The notes: generated by a model not told the origin, from the sequence alone. A stretch of 64,000 nt of DNA from JAGWJU01 sp035533295 (GCA_035533295.1 DATLUA010000027.1:1-64000); one strand, 5' to 3'; counted from the first letter of the stretch, positions 8,349 to 17,118 are shown. Program-made: numbers and translations.

Positions 8349-9072
8349 GGCTCAAGGCGCAAAACGCCATCATCCGGCAGTCCTCTTTTTGACGCCGGAA
8401 GGAATAAAAAGTCGCGCTCTCGCAGCACGTGCAGCTTTTGCAAATGGAGATGTTCTCTTCGGCGATTCCGGCCCGGACAAACCGGGTCTTGGCCTCGGCG
8501 CCCAAATCGAGATAAAGCGCGCCGTCGCGGCGGCGCGCGCTGGCGGCGGCGAACTTCGCGGCGACGTCCTCGCCCACCTTGTAGCAGCACGGCCCGATAT
8601 GGGGCCCCACCGCGGCGCAAAGTCTTTCGGCCCCGAGGCCGTAAAATTTTCGGAACGCGGCGCCGGCCGCCTCCGGCATTCCCGCCGCGGTGCCGCGCCA
8701 GCCGGAATGAAAAACGCCCATGGCCTCGCCGCTCCGCTCCCAGATGAAAATCGGCAGGCAGTCCGCCGCGTAAACCCCGGCGGCGACGTCCTTGCGGCGG
8801 AAAATCCACCCGTCCGCCCTGGGCGCTTCCATGGGTTGGGCGCTCTCAATGGGCTCGATTTTTGTCCCGTGGACCTGATGCGGCAGAAAAAGCGGCAGCC
8901 CGCCGATGCCGGCCTTCTCCAATGCCGCCCGACGGAGCTTCGCGTCCTTCATGCTTCCCAGCGCCCGCGTGGTCACGCCGTGGGGCACGCCCAATCGAAC
9001 CAACCGCTCTTCGCGGAAAAATCCGCCCGTCGAAACCCATCCGGTGGAATTCTTGACGGGGACGCTAGACAT
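8338..9072 (-). CDS. pgeF: peptidoglycan editing factor / purine nucleoside phosphorylase-like (YfiH family)
   Basis: A 244-residue member of the multicopper-laccase-fold YfiH/YlmD family. The zinc-site residues appear in order: FLPHQVHG (His), ADCLPIF (Cys) and FHSGWRGTA (His), followed by GPHIGPCCYKV. Family members act on purine nucleosides and prevent misincorporation of serine into peptidoglycan. In many genomes the gene lies near ftsZ, as it does here three genes downstream. It overlaps hisC (11 bases) and the kinase gene (8 bases), indicating tight operon packing. Confidence 0.87.
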   Translation of the reverse strand: MSSVPVKNSTGWVSTGGFFREERLVRLGVPHGVTTRALGSMKDAKLRRAALEKAGIGGLPLFLPHQVHGTKIEPIESAQPMEAPRADGWIFRRKDVAAGVYAADCLPIFIWERSGEAMGVFHSGWRGTAAGMPEAAGAAFRKFYGLGAERLCAAVGPHIGPCCYKVGEDVAAKFAAASARRRDGALYLDLGAEAKTRFVRAGIAEENISICKSCTCCESATFYSFRRQKEDCRMMAFCALSHGS

Positions 9073-9787
9073 TCACCTTCCCGGGCTCGACGCGGGCCTT
9101 GGATGCCGCTTCCGACGGCGCGCGGCGCAGCGGCCGCACCCACTTCGTGAAGCTGGAGGGCTTGAGCGAATACTCGTGGACCATCCGGACCACCTCGGAA
9201 ATCGGCATGAACTTCTCCCAGTTGATGCGCAGGATGCGCACGCCGGCCCGCTCCATCTCCCCGATGAACTGCTCGTAGTTGTTCTTGAGAAAGCGCAGGT
9301 AATCCAAGTCGATGCTCTGCTCCATGGGCCGGCCGCGCATTTTGATCCGCTCCATGGCCATCTCCGGCCGGCAGTCGAGGTAAATCAGGAGCTGCGGAAA
9401 CACCAGCTCGCGCAGGACCATGTTGTCGAACAAATCGAGGTAGGTGTTGTAATCGATGTCCGAGATGATTTTATCGGGATGGGCGTTGAGCATGCGGGCG
9501 AAAATCGTGTCCTCCCAAATCGTGCGGTCCTGCACGACGCCCCGGATTTTCCCCAGGCTGATGCGGGTCACGAATTCCCGGTGCTGGCGGAAGCGGTGGT
9601 TCAAGAGCCAGACCTGCATCATCGTCCCGTAAGTTCTCATGTCGTGGTAGAACTTTTCCAAATAAGGGTTTCCGTCCACCTCCTCGAGGATGGGCTCGAA
9701 ATTGAGCGCGTGCGCCAATTCCATGGTCAACGTGGATTTCCCCACCCCGATTGTCCCGGCGATTCCGATATAGCCTTCGGCGAACAT
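9065..9787 (-). CDS. deoxynucleoside kinase
   Basis: A 240-residue deoxynucleoside kinase (dNK/dGK-dAK family). The P-loop is GTIGVGKST at about residues 11-19. Downstream lie EEVDGNPYLEKFY (substrate-binding Glu), the QDRTIWEDT stretch corresponding to the family's DRS/ERS motif, and RIKMRGRPMEQ, the LID-like arginine-rich part. It salvages deoxyadenosine, deoxyguanosine or deoxycytidine to monophosphates; the preferred base cannot be told from the sequence. It sits two bases after pilT. A deoxynucleoside kinase between pilT and pgeF may reflect simple operon packing rather than a shared role. Confidence 0.82.
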   Translation of the reverse strand: MFAEGYIGIAGTIGVGKSTLTMELAHALNFEPILEEVDGNPYLEKFYHDMRTYGTMMQVWLLNHRFRQHREFVTRISLGKIRGVVQDRTIWEDTIFARMLNAHPDKIISDIDYNTYLDLFDNMVLRELVFPQLLIYLDCRPEMAMERIKMRGRPMEQSIDLDYLRFLKNNYEQFIGEMERAGVRILRINWEKFMPISEVVRMVHEYSLKPSSFTKWVRPLRRAPSEAASKARVEPGKVNV

Positions 9788-9789
9788 GT

Positions 9790-10872
9790 CTACCCCCCTT
9801 GCCTGACTTCCTGCTCGATTCCGCGCAGCGCGAGTTTGACGTCGTCCGGGCTGGTCGCGGCCTCCATGATGGCGGCCTCCGTCGCGAGCCCGTCTCGAAA
9901 AAGCTTGACCAAGGACTGGTTGAACGTCTGCATTCCGTAAAATTGACCCTTCGCGCAGGCCTCGGTAATGCCCACGGTGTTATTGTCCTCGATGAGCTTC
10001 CTCACGTGGGCCGTCACGATGAGGATTTCCAAGGCCGGCAGCCGTCCGCCCTTGGCGCCTTTGACCAGGCGTTGGCTGATGACGGCTTTTAGGCTCTCCG
10101 CCAGCTGGATGCGGATCAGATGCTGCTGGTGCGGCGGATAAAGATCCACGATGCGCGAAATCGTGTGGATGGCGTCGATGGTGTGGAGCGTGGCGAACAC
10201 CAGGTGTCCCGTCTGCGCGGCGGTCAGGGCCGCGGAGGTCGTCTCCAAATCCCGCATTTCCCCCACCATGATGACGTTGGGATCCTGGCGCAGGGCCATG
10301 CGCAGGCCTTCGGCGTAGTCGGAGGTATCCTCGCCGATTTCCCGCTGGCTGATGATGGATTTTTTGTCCTTGTGGACGAATTCGATGGGATCCTCGATGG
10401 TGATGACGTGGTTGGCGCGCGTCTCGTTGATGTAGTCGACCATCGCGGCCAAGGTCGACGACTTGCCCGAGCCCGTCACTCCGGTCATGAGAACCAGGCC
10501 GCGGCCGTTGTCGGCGATTTTTTTGACCGTGGCGACGGGCAGGCGCAGCTCCTCGATGGTGGGAATTCTCATGGGAATCAGGCGCACCGCGAGGCAGAGC
10601 CGCTGCCTTTGGCGGAAGGCGTTGACGCGGAACCGGGCGGCGTCGCGAACCTCGAAGGAGAAATCGCACTCGCCGCGCTGCTCGAATATTTTCTTGGCCT
10701 TCGGGGTCGCCACGGACGACAGCATGGAGACGATCTGTTCCTCGCTAAAGACATCCGGGGCGGCCTGCGAAAGCTCGCCGTCGACGCGGATATAGGCCGG
10801 GCCGCCGGATCTGACGTGGAGATCGCTGCCGCGGCTTTGCACGAGCTTCTGAATGAGGGAAGGGAAATCCAT
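9790..10872 (-). CDS. pilT: type IV pilus retraction ATPase PilT
   Basis: Hexameric cytoplasmic ATPase that powers pilus retraction and twitching. The 360 residues begin at ATG 10872 (MDFPSLIQKLVQ), directly against the ftsZ stop; the frame is open further upstream, but that part is antisense-like sequence inside ftsZ. Motifs: Walker A GVTGSGKSS near residue 132, the Asp box TIEDPIEFVH, Walker B NVIMVGEMRD and the His box TLHTIDAIHT. The C-terminal half carries the PilT-typical LVKGAKGGRLPALEIL and QFYGMQTFNQSL. It is remote from the other pilus genes at 43-58 kb and embedded in the division cluster. Confidence 0.94.
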   Translation of the reverse strand: MDFPSLIQKLVQSRGSDLHVRSGGPAYIRVDGELSQAAPDVFSEEQIVSMLSSVATPKAKKIFEQRGECDFSFEVRDAARFRVNAFRQRQRLCLAVRLIPMRIPTIEELRLPVATVKKIADNGRGLVLMTGVTGSGKSSTLAAMVDYINETRANHVITIEDPIEFVHKDKKSIISQREIGEDTSDYAEGLRMALRQDPNVIMVGEMRDLETTSAALTAAQTGHLVFATLHTIDAIHTISRIVDLYPPHQQHLIRIQLAESLKAVISQRLVKGAKGGRLPALEILIVTAHVRKLIEDNNTVGITEACAKGQFYGMQTFNQSLVKLFRDGLATEAAIMEAATSPDDVKLALRGIEQEVRQGG

Positions 10873-10873
10873 A

Positions 10874-12031
10874 TTACTTGATCTTCCTGGCTTTGAAACG
10901 CAGGAAGGCGGGCTTGAGCCAATCCGCCGGATCGCTCGGAGAAGAGCCGTCGCTTCCCGTCTCGGCGATGGCGGCCTCGAAGTCCGGCCCCAGACCCGGA
11001 ACAGCCTGGCCTTCAATGCCCACGGAGAGGGATTGCCCGGGCTTCGCGCGGCGGCGGTAAGGCCGGCTGCTGGGAAATCCGGTCGCGATGACCGTGATGC
11101 GGATGGCGTCCGTCATGGATTCATCGTAGACCGCGCCCACCTTGATCTTGGCGTCCTGGCTGGCCGCGCCGCCGATAATTCCCATGGCTTCGTCGATTTC
11201 GGCCATGCGCAGGCTGGCCTTGCGGGCGGTGATGTTGACGCTCAGGCGCTTGGCGCCGTCCATGACCGCGTTTTCCAGCAGCGGCGAATGGACGGCGGCC
11301 CTGGCGGCCTCGGCGGCCCGGCCCGGTCCGGAGGCCTCGCCCATCCCGATCAAGGCGTCGCCGGCGTCCTTCATGACGGCCTTGATGTCGTTCAAGTCCA
11401 TGTTGATGATGCCGGGCGTGGTGATCACGTCAGAAATGGACTGGATGGATTTGCGCAGCACGTCGTCGGCCATCCGAAAAGCCGTCTCGGTGGTGGTGTC
11501 CGAATCGATGATGTCGAAAAGGCGCTGATTGGGAATGACCAGGAGCGTGTCGACGCTCTTGCGCATTTCCTGGATGCCCTCCTCGGCGATGCCGGCGCGC
11601 GTGGATTTTTCGAAGGAAAATGGCCGGGTGACCACGCCGATGGTGAGTATCTCCATCTCGCGCGCCCAGGAGGCCACGATGGGAGCCCCGCCGGTTCCCG
11701 TGCCGCCGCCCATGCCCGCCGTGATGAAGACCAAGTCCGAGCCCTTGAGGATTTCCTTGACCTGGGACTCCGACTCCAGCATGGCCATGCGGCCCTTGGT
11801 CGAGTCGCCGCCCACGCCCAGTCCGCGGGTCAGGTTGTCGCCGATTTGGACCCGCACGTGGGCCAGGCTGCGGCGCAAATCCTGCGCGTCCGAGTTGGCC
11901 GCGATCAAGTCCACGCCGCGGATGCCGGCCTCGGCCATGCGGTTGATGGCGTTGCCCCCCGCGCCGCCCACCCCGACGACCTTGATGACGGCCGAATGCT
12001 CGGCCAAATCCTCGCTGATTTGGATTCTCAA
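10874..12031 (-). CDS. ftsZ: cell division protein FtsZ
   Basis: Tubulin-like GTPase that forms the division ring. A start at TTG 12031 is chosen because it has a ribosome binding site (GGAGG, seven bases upstream) and overlaps the ftsA stop codon; this gives 385 residues beginning at the conserved RIQISED stretch. The frame is open further upstream inside ftsA but without homology. The tubulin signature GGGTGTG is at residues 108-114, the T7 loop (NMDLNDIKAVM) near residue 205, and a conserved C-terminal tail for FtsA/ZipA-type partners (DWLKPAFLRFKARK) closes the protein. Translational coupling to ftsA is likely. Confidence 0.95.
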   Translation of the reverse strand: MRIQISEDLAEHSAVIKVVGVGGAGGNAINRMAEAGIRGVDLIAANSDAQDLRRSLAHVRVQIGDNLTRGLGVGGDSTKGRMAMLESESQVKEILKGSDLVFITAGMGGGTGTGGAPIVASWAREMEILTIGVVTRPFSFEKSTRAGIAEEGIQEMRKSVDTLLVIPNQRLFDIIDSDTTTETAFRMADDVLRKSIQSISDVITTPGIINMDLNDIKAVMKDAGDALIGMGEASGPGRAAEAARAAVHSPLLENAVMDGAKRLSVNITARKASLRMAEIDEAMGIIGGAASQDAKIKVGAVYDESMTDAIRITVIATGFPSSRPYRRRAKPGQSLSVGIEGQAVPGLGPDFEAAIAETGSDGSSPSDPADWLKPAFLRFKARKIK

Positions 12032-13272
12032 AACAGATCCTCCAAAACGGAGGCCGCGCGCCGAATCCACATCGGCCTTTTCCGGGCCAGCTGGCGTCCG
12101 TGGCCCGCCATGGAGTTCCAGGAGGGATCGCGGGACGCGCGCAAAAGGCCCAGGGCCGTCGCGTAGGTCGGCGAAATCCACTCGTCCCCGGAGATGAAGA
12201 AGTCGGGATGCGGCATGCCCAGGCGCACGGGCATGTCCAGAACTTGGCGCGCGGCCTCGGCAATCCCTTTCATCAGGGCTCCGCCCCCGGTCAAGACCGC
12301 CCCGCCCGGCGCCACCACGTCGGCGTAGGACGAGCCCTGCAAATCGTCCGAAATCAGGGAGAAAATCTCTTCCACACGCGGCAGGATGATGCCCATGACG
12401 TTCGAGGTCTTGATGCGGCCGGGCGTCCGCCCATCCACGCCGCTAAACGATATTTCGTTGTCGCCGTTTAAAAGCGAAGGGTGCGCCACGCCGTGGTCCT
12501 TCTTGAGATTTTCCGCCGTCACCAGCGAGGTGTGGAGCCCGATGGCCAAATCCCGCGTGATGAAATCGGCGCCGATGGGCAGTTCCTTGGAGTAGCGCAG
12601 ATAACCCTCGGAGTAGACGCCCATCGACAGGGATTGGCCGCCCAAATCGATGAGCAGGCAACCCAAATCTTTTTCCTCGGGAGTCACGAGCAGGTCTCCG
12701 CAGGCCAAAAGCCCGTAGATCGCGTCCGCGACCTCGAAGCCGGCCTGGTTGACGGTCTTGACCAGGTTGTTGACGTGAGCGGAGGAAGCCGTGACGATAT
12801 GGACCTCGACTTCCAGAAGCGAGCCCTCCATCCCGACGGGATTGGGAACGCCCCTCTGGCGATCCAGCGAGAATCCCTGGGGCACCACGTGCAGGATTTC
12901 CCTATCGGCCGGCAGGGGCACAGCCTTGGCGTTGGAAAGCACGTTCTGCACGTCCTCCGCGGTGATTTCCCGATCCGTCCGCGCGATGTTGAAGGCTCCG
13001 CGGTTGTTGAACGACTTCAAGTGGGCGCCGCGCACGCCCAGATAAAGGCTGCGCGCCACGGCTTTCGCGGACGCTTCGGCTTCCTCGATGACGTGAGTGA
13101 CCGTCTGCGCGGCCTCCAGGATGTTGATGACCACGCCGCCCTTGATTCCCCGGCAGGCGGCGCTGGCGCCCCCCAAAATCCGGGTGGCGCCGCTGTCCTC
13201 CGCCGCGCCGATGAGGCAGCTCACCCGGCTCGAGCCCATGTCGAGGCTTGCGATCACGTCCTGTTTGGCCAT
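12028..13272 (-). CDS. ftsA: cell division protein FtsA
   Basis: Actin-like ATPase that tethers FtsZ to the membrane. The 414-residue form starting MAKQDVIASLDMGSS uses ATG 13272; the GAGGTGAT ribosome binding site just upstream supports this start over the in-frame GTG and ATG a few codons before. The phosphate-1 loop DMGSSRVSCLIG is near residue 12. The SHS2 (1C) domain lies near residues 85-165, phosphate-2 LLIDLGGQS near 205, and the adenosine loop GGAVLTGGGALMKG near 335. The C-terminal amphipathic helix is less evident than in Escherichia coli. The ATG lies five bases after the ftsQ stop. Confidence 0.93.
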   Translation of the reverse strand: MAKQDVIASLDMGSSRVSCLIGAAEDSGATRILGGASAACRGIKGGVVINILEAAQTVTHVIEEAEASAKAVARSLYLGVRGAHLKSFNNRGAFNIARTDREITAEDVQNVLSNAKAVPLPADREILHVVPQGFSLDRQRGVPNPVGMEGSLLEVEVHIVTASSAHVNNLVKTVNQAGFEVADAIYGLLACGDLLVTPEEKDLGCLLIDLGGQSLSMGVYSEGYLRYSKELPIGADFITRDLAIGLHTSLVTAENLKKDHGVAHPSLLNGDNEISFSGVDGRTPGRIKTSNVMGIILPRVEEIFSLISDDLQGSSYADVVAPGGAVLTGGGALMKGIAEAARQVLDMPVRLGMPHPDFFISGDEWISPTYATALGLLRASRDPSWNSMAGHGRQLARKRPMWIRRAASVLEDLF

Positions 13273-13277
13273 TAGCA

Positions 13278-13928
13278 TCACCTCATGGAAACCGATTTTG
13301 CGGACGCCGCCCTCAGAATGATGCGGCCGTCGCCGAAATAGCGCAAATCCACGTTCGCCGGCCCGCTCAAGTCGTCCTTGGCGTCGTTGAGAACTTGGCG
13401 CATGCGCTCGATTTTAAGATCGGTCCATCGAAAATCGCCCCACTCCGCCTCGGTGCCGTCCGCGAAAAACGCCTTCCAGCCGTCTTGCGGCGAGACGTAG
13501 CTCAAGCGGACCAGAGGAGAGAGGCCGTCCTGCGCGCGCGCCGCTTCCGCGAGGAATTTCGCGGCTCCAACAAGATCGGTCCCGCCCGCCTCTCCCATCT
13601 CGATCTGGGGAACGGCGCCGGAATAAAGCGACGCCGGCGCCTGGAACAATCGCCCGTCCAAAGAGAGAAACCCCGCCGGCTTGCCGCCCCGTGTCACGCG
13701 CGCGGCGATCTCCTTGGGAGAGCTCCGCGGCGCCGCGCTTCTGGCAGGCCCGGCCGCGGCCGATTTTTTCAGGGCCAGCAGCTGCCGGCCGAAATGAAGC
13801 GCGGCCGCGGCGGCGCAGCCGGCCAGCAAGACGACGGCGGCGACCGCCAGAAATTTATGGAGGTTCTGCCTTTTAAGCTTCGGCCGAGGCGCCGCGTGGC
13901 CGCGGCGAAAACGGGATTTAAGCCTCAC
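13278..13928 (-). CDS. ftsQ: FtsQ-like division protein
   Basis: A 216-residue bitopic protein: a very basic cytoplasmic N-terminus, one transmembrane helix near residues 26-46 (FLAVAAVVLLAGCAAAAALHF), then a periplasmic part. The sequence is divergent. The C-terminal half (GWKAFFADGTEAEWGD then LRYFGDGRIILR) resembles the end of the FtsQ beta domain, where the product tends to close with a D-R-form-G-ii-LR pattern. The murB-ftsQ-ftsA-ftsZ order is the main support for the name. It overlaps murB by 11 bases. Confidence 0.75.
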   Translation of the reverse strand: MRLKSRFRRGHAAPRPKLKRQNLHKFLAVAAVVLLAGCAAAAALHFGRQLLALKKSAAAGPARSAAPRSSPKEIAARVTRGGKPAGFLSLDGRLFQAPASLYSGAVPQIEMGEAGGTDLVGAAKFLAEAARAQDGLSPLVRLSYVSPQDGWKAFFADGTEAEWGDFRWTDLKIERMRQVLNDAKDDLSGPANVDLRYFGDGRIILRAASAKSVSMR

Positions 13929-14829
13929 CGACGACCTTCACTTCGAGCTCGAGTTCCACAGCGAAAGTTTCGCGCACTTTTTGCCGTATGAGTTCGATGA
14001 GTTCCAGGACGTCGCGCGCCGTCGCTCCGGAAAAATTTTCGATAAAATTGGCGTGCTTCGGAGAGACGCGGGCACCGCCCACGGCCCGGCCCTTGAGGCC
14101 GGCCTCCTCGACGAGCCTGGCCACAAAGCGGCCGGGTGGATTTTTAAAAACGGATCCCACGTTGTAAGTATGGATGGGCTGAGTTTGCAAGCGCCTTCGC
14201 TGATAGCTTCGAACGCGCTTCATTATATCAACTTTGTCCCCGGCATTCAATTGCAGGACGCAGCCTAAAATAATCCGGCCGCCGAGATTGCTGGAGCGGT
14301 ATCCAAAGCGAAGCTCGCCGCGCGGCAAAACGCGGCGGCAGCGCTTCTCCGCGTTCCATATTTCCACTTCCGCGACCCACGGGCCGATTTCCCCGTCCGG
14401 CGTGCCCGCGTTCATGACCAAGGCGCCGCCCACGGTGCCGGGAACGCCGATGAGGGGCTCCAAGCCGGCCAGGCCTTTTTGCGCGCAAAAACTCGCCAGC
14501 TTCGGCACGCGCGCCCCGGCCCCGGCGCGAACGCGCCCGTGATCCAGCGTTTCAATCGCGTCGAAGGCCCCTTTGAGCCGGACGACGACGCCCCGAATCC
14601 CCCGGTCTAGAACCAGAAGGTTCGAGCCCTGCCCCAGAAAAAAAACGGGCAGCTCCTGCTCGGCGGCCAGCGCCGCCGAATCCCGCAAATCATCGGGATT
14701 TCCCACTTCCAAATAGCAATCGCCCGGGCCGCCGATGTGAAACGTGGTGTGGCGGCTCAAAGGCTCGTCAAACTTGGCTTGAGGAAATCGCGCGCGCCAT
14801 TTTTCGCGCCAGCCGGTTCGCGCCGCCAT
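13918..14829 (-). CDS. murB: UDP-N-acetylenolpyruvoylglucosamine reductase
   Basis: FAD/NADPH enzyme forming UDP-MurNAc in peptidoglycan precursor synthesis. The 303-residue length fits the shorter type II MurB. Visible motifs: NTFHIGGPG-like HTTFHIGGPGD near residue 27 (FAD binding), LGQGSNLLV near 62, GTVGGALVMNAGTPDG near 127, FGYRSSNLGG near 170 and GSVFKNPPG near 215, with the catalytic Ser. The C-terminal Glu region (VELELEVKVVGE) is present. It is the first gene of the long minus-strand run, only 34 bases from a divergent gene, so its promoter is compressed into or beyond that gap. Confidence 0.94.
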   Translation of the reverse strand: MAARTGWREKWRARFPQAKFDEPLSRHTTFHIGGPGDCYLEVGNPDDLRDSAALAAEQELPVFFLGQGSNLLVLDRGIRGVVVRLKGAFDAIETLDHGRVRAGAGARVPKLASFCAQKGLAGLEPLIGVPGTVGGALVMNAGTPDGEIGPWVAEVEIWNAEKRCRRVLPRGELRFGYRSSNLGGRIILGCVLQLNAGDKVDIMKRVRSYQRRRLQTQPIHTYNVGSVFKNPPGRFVARLVEEAGLKGRAVGGARVSPKHANFIENFSGATARDVLELIELIRQKVRETFAVELELEVKVVGEA

Positions 14830-14863
14830 GCTTCCTTTTATACAAAATTAGTATGATGCGCCC

Positions 14864-15499
14864 GTGATTCCCGCGTGGCTCGGCAAAGCGGAAAGGCGCT
14901 TGGGCTTCGTCCAAATTCCGGGGCTGGCCAAGTTCCTCATCGGGATGAACGTCGCGGTCGGCCTGCTGAACTTCTTCAACCCGCAGTTTCCGGCCCAGCT
15001 TCTCTTGGATCCGGCGCTCCTGTTGAGCGGACAAATCTGGCGCGCCCTGACGTTCCTTTTCGTCCCTTATGCCTTCGACGCCCTGGGGCTCCTCATCTGG
15101 ATCCTCTGGCTCTTCGTTTTCCTTCCGCAGCTCGATTGGATGCTGGGCGAGTTCGGATTCACGCTGTTTTGCCTCGTCAGCGCTCTGGCGACCGTGGCGG
15201 CCTCCGTTCTTTACGGGGCCGTGCTTTCCAACACGTCCGTCTACGCCGCCTTGTTTCTGGCCTACGCCCGCCTCAATCCCGAGGCGCAAATTCTGCTTTT
15301 CTTCTTTTTCCCGGTCAAAATAAAATGGATCGGCGTCGCGACCTGGGCTTATCTTCTGCTGAGCTTTTTTATGTTCGGCCCGGCTTGGCGCGTGGAGCTT
15401 TTGGCCGGATTGTCCGGCTATGCGCTCTTTTTCGGGCCCGAGCATTGGCGGGACTTCCGTTTTTGGATTCGGAGAATCAGAAATCGTGGCCGCTATTAA
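14864..15499 (+). CDS. rhomboid-like membrane protein lacking the catalytic dyad
   Basis: A 211-residue membrane protein starting at GTG 14864, with about six hydrophobic segments. The overall plan (an N-terminal helix, then LSGQIWRALTFLFVP as in rhomboid L1-loop regions, then helices) resembles rhomboid/Der1-type proteins. The expected GxSG serine motif and the late membrane His are not seen: the nearest stretch is LSNTSVYAALF, and the last helix GLSGYALFF lacks His. It is probably a pseudo-protease. Its end overlaps the next gene by 14 bases, suggesting an operon with the glycosidase-like protein. Confidence 0.6.
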   Translation: MIPAWLGKAERRLGFVQIPGLAKFLIGMNVAVGLLNFFNPQFPAQLLLDPALLLSGQIWRALTFLFVPYAFDALGLLIWILWLFVFLPQLDWMLGEFGFTLFCLVSALATVAASVLYGAVLSNTSVYAALFLAYARLNPEAQILLFFFFPVKIKWIGVATWAYLLLSFFMFGPAWRVELLAGLSGYALFFGPEHWRDFRFWIRRIRNRGRY

Positions 15500-17111
15500 G
15501 CGGGGACCGCGCCTGCGGCCCGCCGCCTTCGCCCTCCTTGCCGCGGTCGCGTGGTGCGCGGCCGTTTCCCCCGCCCCGGCGCAAGATTTGCAGGCCGCCC
15601 CCGAAACCGCGGCGCCGTCCCAATCTCAAAGTCTGAAGCTCTTCGTCTACGACTCCCGCGGCCGTCTGATGAGCCTCGAGGAATTTCTCAACTTCACGGG
15701 CCGCGCCGACCGCAGCCCGCTTCCCGGCCAAAGCGGCCCGGCCGTCATGGTCTACGGGCTCGACGGCCTCTCGGGCCAAAAGCCGGCAATCGCGCAGTCG
15801 GGCCCCTGGCTAAGCCTCGGCTGGACGGGCGCGCCCAGGATATCCATCGCCCTGACTTGGCCCATTCCGGGCGACGGGTTTTCCACGGTCTTGGCTGACA
15901 ACGGCGGCGCCGGCTTCGGCAGCGGCGGCGCGGTCTATCTCAACGAGGAAATCGCGTTCACGGAGTACCGCCTGTTCCGGGACGCTTGGTTTCGCCGTTT
16001 GGACTCCATGCGCCCTCCTTACCGGCCGAGCCGCAAGGCCAAGCGCTTGGCGGCCAAAGCCGAAAAGCTGATTTTCGAAACCAAGGCGTCTAAAAGCGGC
16101 GCGGCGCGCGCGGCCGAGGCCGACCAAGCCCTGCAGACCACGGCCCTGGCCTGGGAACGCATGCTCTTCGAGCACGGGCTCCAGATCGCCGCTGACGCCA
16201 AGCGAAAAGCCGACCTCCGCTTCGGCGTCACGCTGGACGCGACTATTGAGAACCGGCTGCCGGATTACCAGAAAGTCATCAAGACCCTCAAGGACGCCGG
16301 CGTCAACTGGGTGCGCTTGGCCTTCGCGCCCAACCCCTCTGATTTCACCTACTCCCAGGCAAATTCCTTCAACACCTACGACGCCGTCGTCCAGGATCTC
16401 AACAGGGAGGGCATCAAGATCATGGGCTGCGTGCTGGACTCGGCCAGTTGGCCCCCGGGACTCACTCCCCCACTTTATGCCGCGCGCGCCAAGAACCTCG
16501 CGCTTCATTACGAAGGCCTCGTCCCCAGTTGGGAAGTCGGCAATGAAATCAACGGCGATTGGCTGGGCGGCATGAAGACGCCGCTCTCGACCGACCAGAC
16601 CTTCGCGATCACCCAGGCCGCCGCGGCGGAGGTAAAGGGAATCGATCCGCGGCTGGAGACGGTCGCGACGCTCTACTGGTGGGGCCCGACCGCGCCGGAC
16701 TTCGCGCATTCCCTAAATGGCTGGCTCTCCCGCTACGCTCCGCAAGGGTTCGGACAGAACATCGACGCGGTGGCCTTGAGCCTGGAGCCCGAGGACAACC
16801 CCGTGGGCGTCGCCTTCGAGGACATCTTCCAAAAGGCCGCCCAATTTTTGCCCGGCAAGAAGCTCATGATCGGAGACTTCGAGTACGGGCAATCCGGACG
16901 CCAGCGGGGCTACTGGTGGCTCAAGCCCGATGATATCGAGGGGGCGCGCGAAGATCTAATCAATCTTTATACCCCGGCCGCCTGCGCCGTTCCCCACTCC
17001 GTGTGCGGGGGCTTTTTCTGGTACGCCTTGGAGCAGATGCTGCCTCCCGGCGGCAGGCCCACGCGCCTCTTTCGAGTCTACCAGGAATCCCTGCGCGCGC
17101 TGGGCCGCTGA
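15486..17111 (+). CDS. exported clan GH-A glycoside hydrolase-like protein
   Basis: The start is placed at GTG 15486, which gives a 541-residue protein with a clean signal peptide (AAIKRGPRLRPAAFALLAAVAWCAAVSPAPAQ split by a basic n-region and an Ala-rich core). The C-terminal half is a TIM-barrel glycosidase of clan GH-A: GVNWVRLAFAPNP (strand 2-like), SWEVGNEING with the Asn-Glu acid/base pair (Glu 354) and MIGDFEYGQSG with a candidate nucleophile (Glu 466). The N-terminal 200 residues are unassigned. Substrate unknown; the GH5, GH39 and GH53 families share this signature. An in-frame start further upstream, inside the previous gene, is unlikely because it would bury the signal peptide. Confidence 0.65.
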   Translation: MAAIKRGPRLRPAAFALLAAVAWCAAVSPAPAQDLQAAPETAAPSQSQSLKLFVYDSRGRLMSLEEFLNFTGRADRSPLPGQSGPAVMVYGLDGLSGQKPAIAQSGPWLSLGWTGAPRISIALTWPIPGDGFSTVLADNGGAGFGSGGAVYLNEEIAFTEYRLFRDAWFRRLDSMRPPYRPSRKAKRLAAKAEKLIFETKASKSGAARAAEADQALQTTALAWERMLFEHGLQIAADAKRKADLRFGVTLDATIENRLPDYQKVIKTLKDAGVNWVRLAFAPNPSDFTYSQANSFNTYDAVVQDLNREGIKIMGCVLDSASWPPGLTPPLYAARAKNLALHYEGLVPSWEVGNEINGDWLGGMKTPLSTDQTFAITQAAAAEVKGIDPRLETVATLYWWGPTAPDFAHSLNGWLSRYAPQGFGQNIDAVALSLEPEDNPVGVAFEDIFQKAAQFLPGKKLMIGDFEYGQSGRQRGYWWLKPDDIEGAREDLINLYTPAACAVPHSVCGGFFWYALEQMLPPGGRPTRLFRVYQESLRALGR

Positions 17112-17118
17112 TTTCCCC

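Noticed and set aside
10873..11016. 48-residue N-terminal extension of PilT
   Set aside because: It overlaps the ftsZ C-terminus, has an Arg/Ser/Pro composition and is not part of PilT family proteins.
15420..15485. Longer N-terminus for the GH-A protein
   Set aside because: It would lie inside the rhomboid-like gene and push the signal peptide 22 residues inward.
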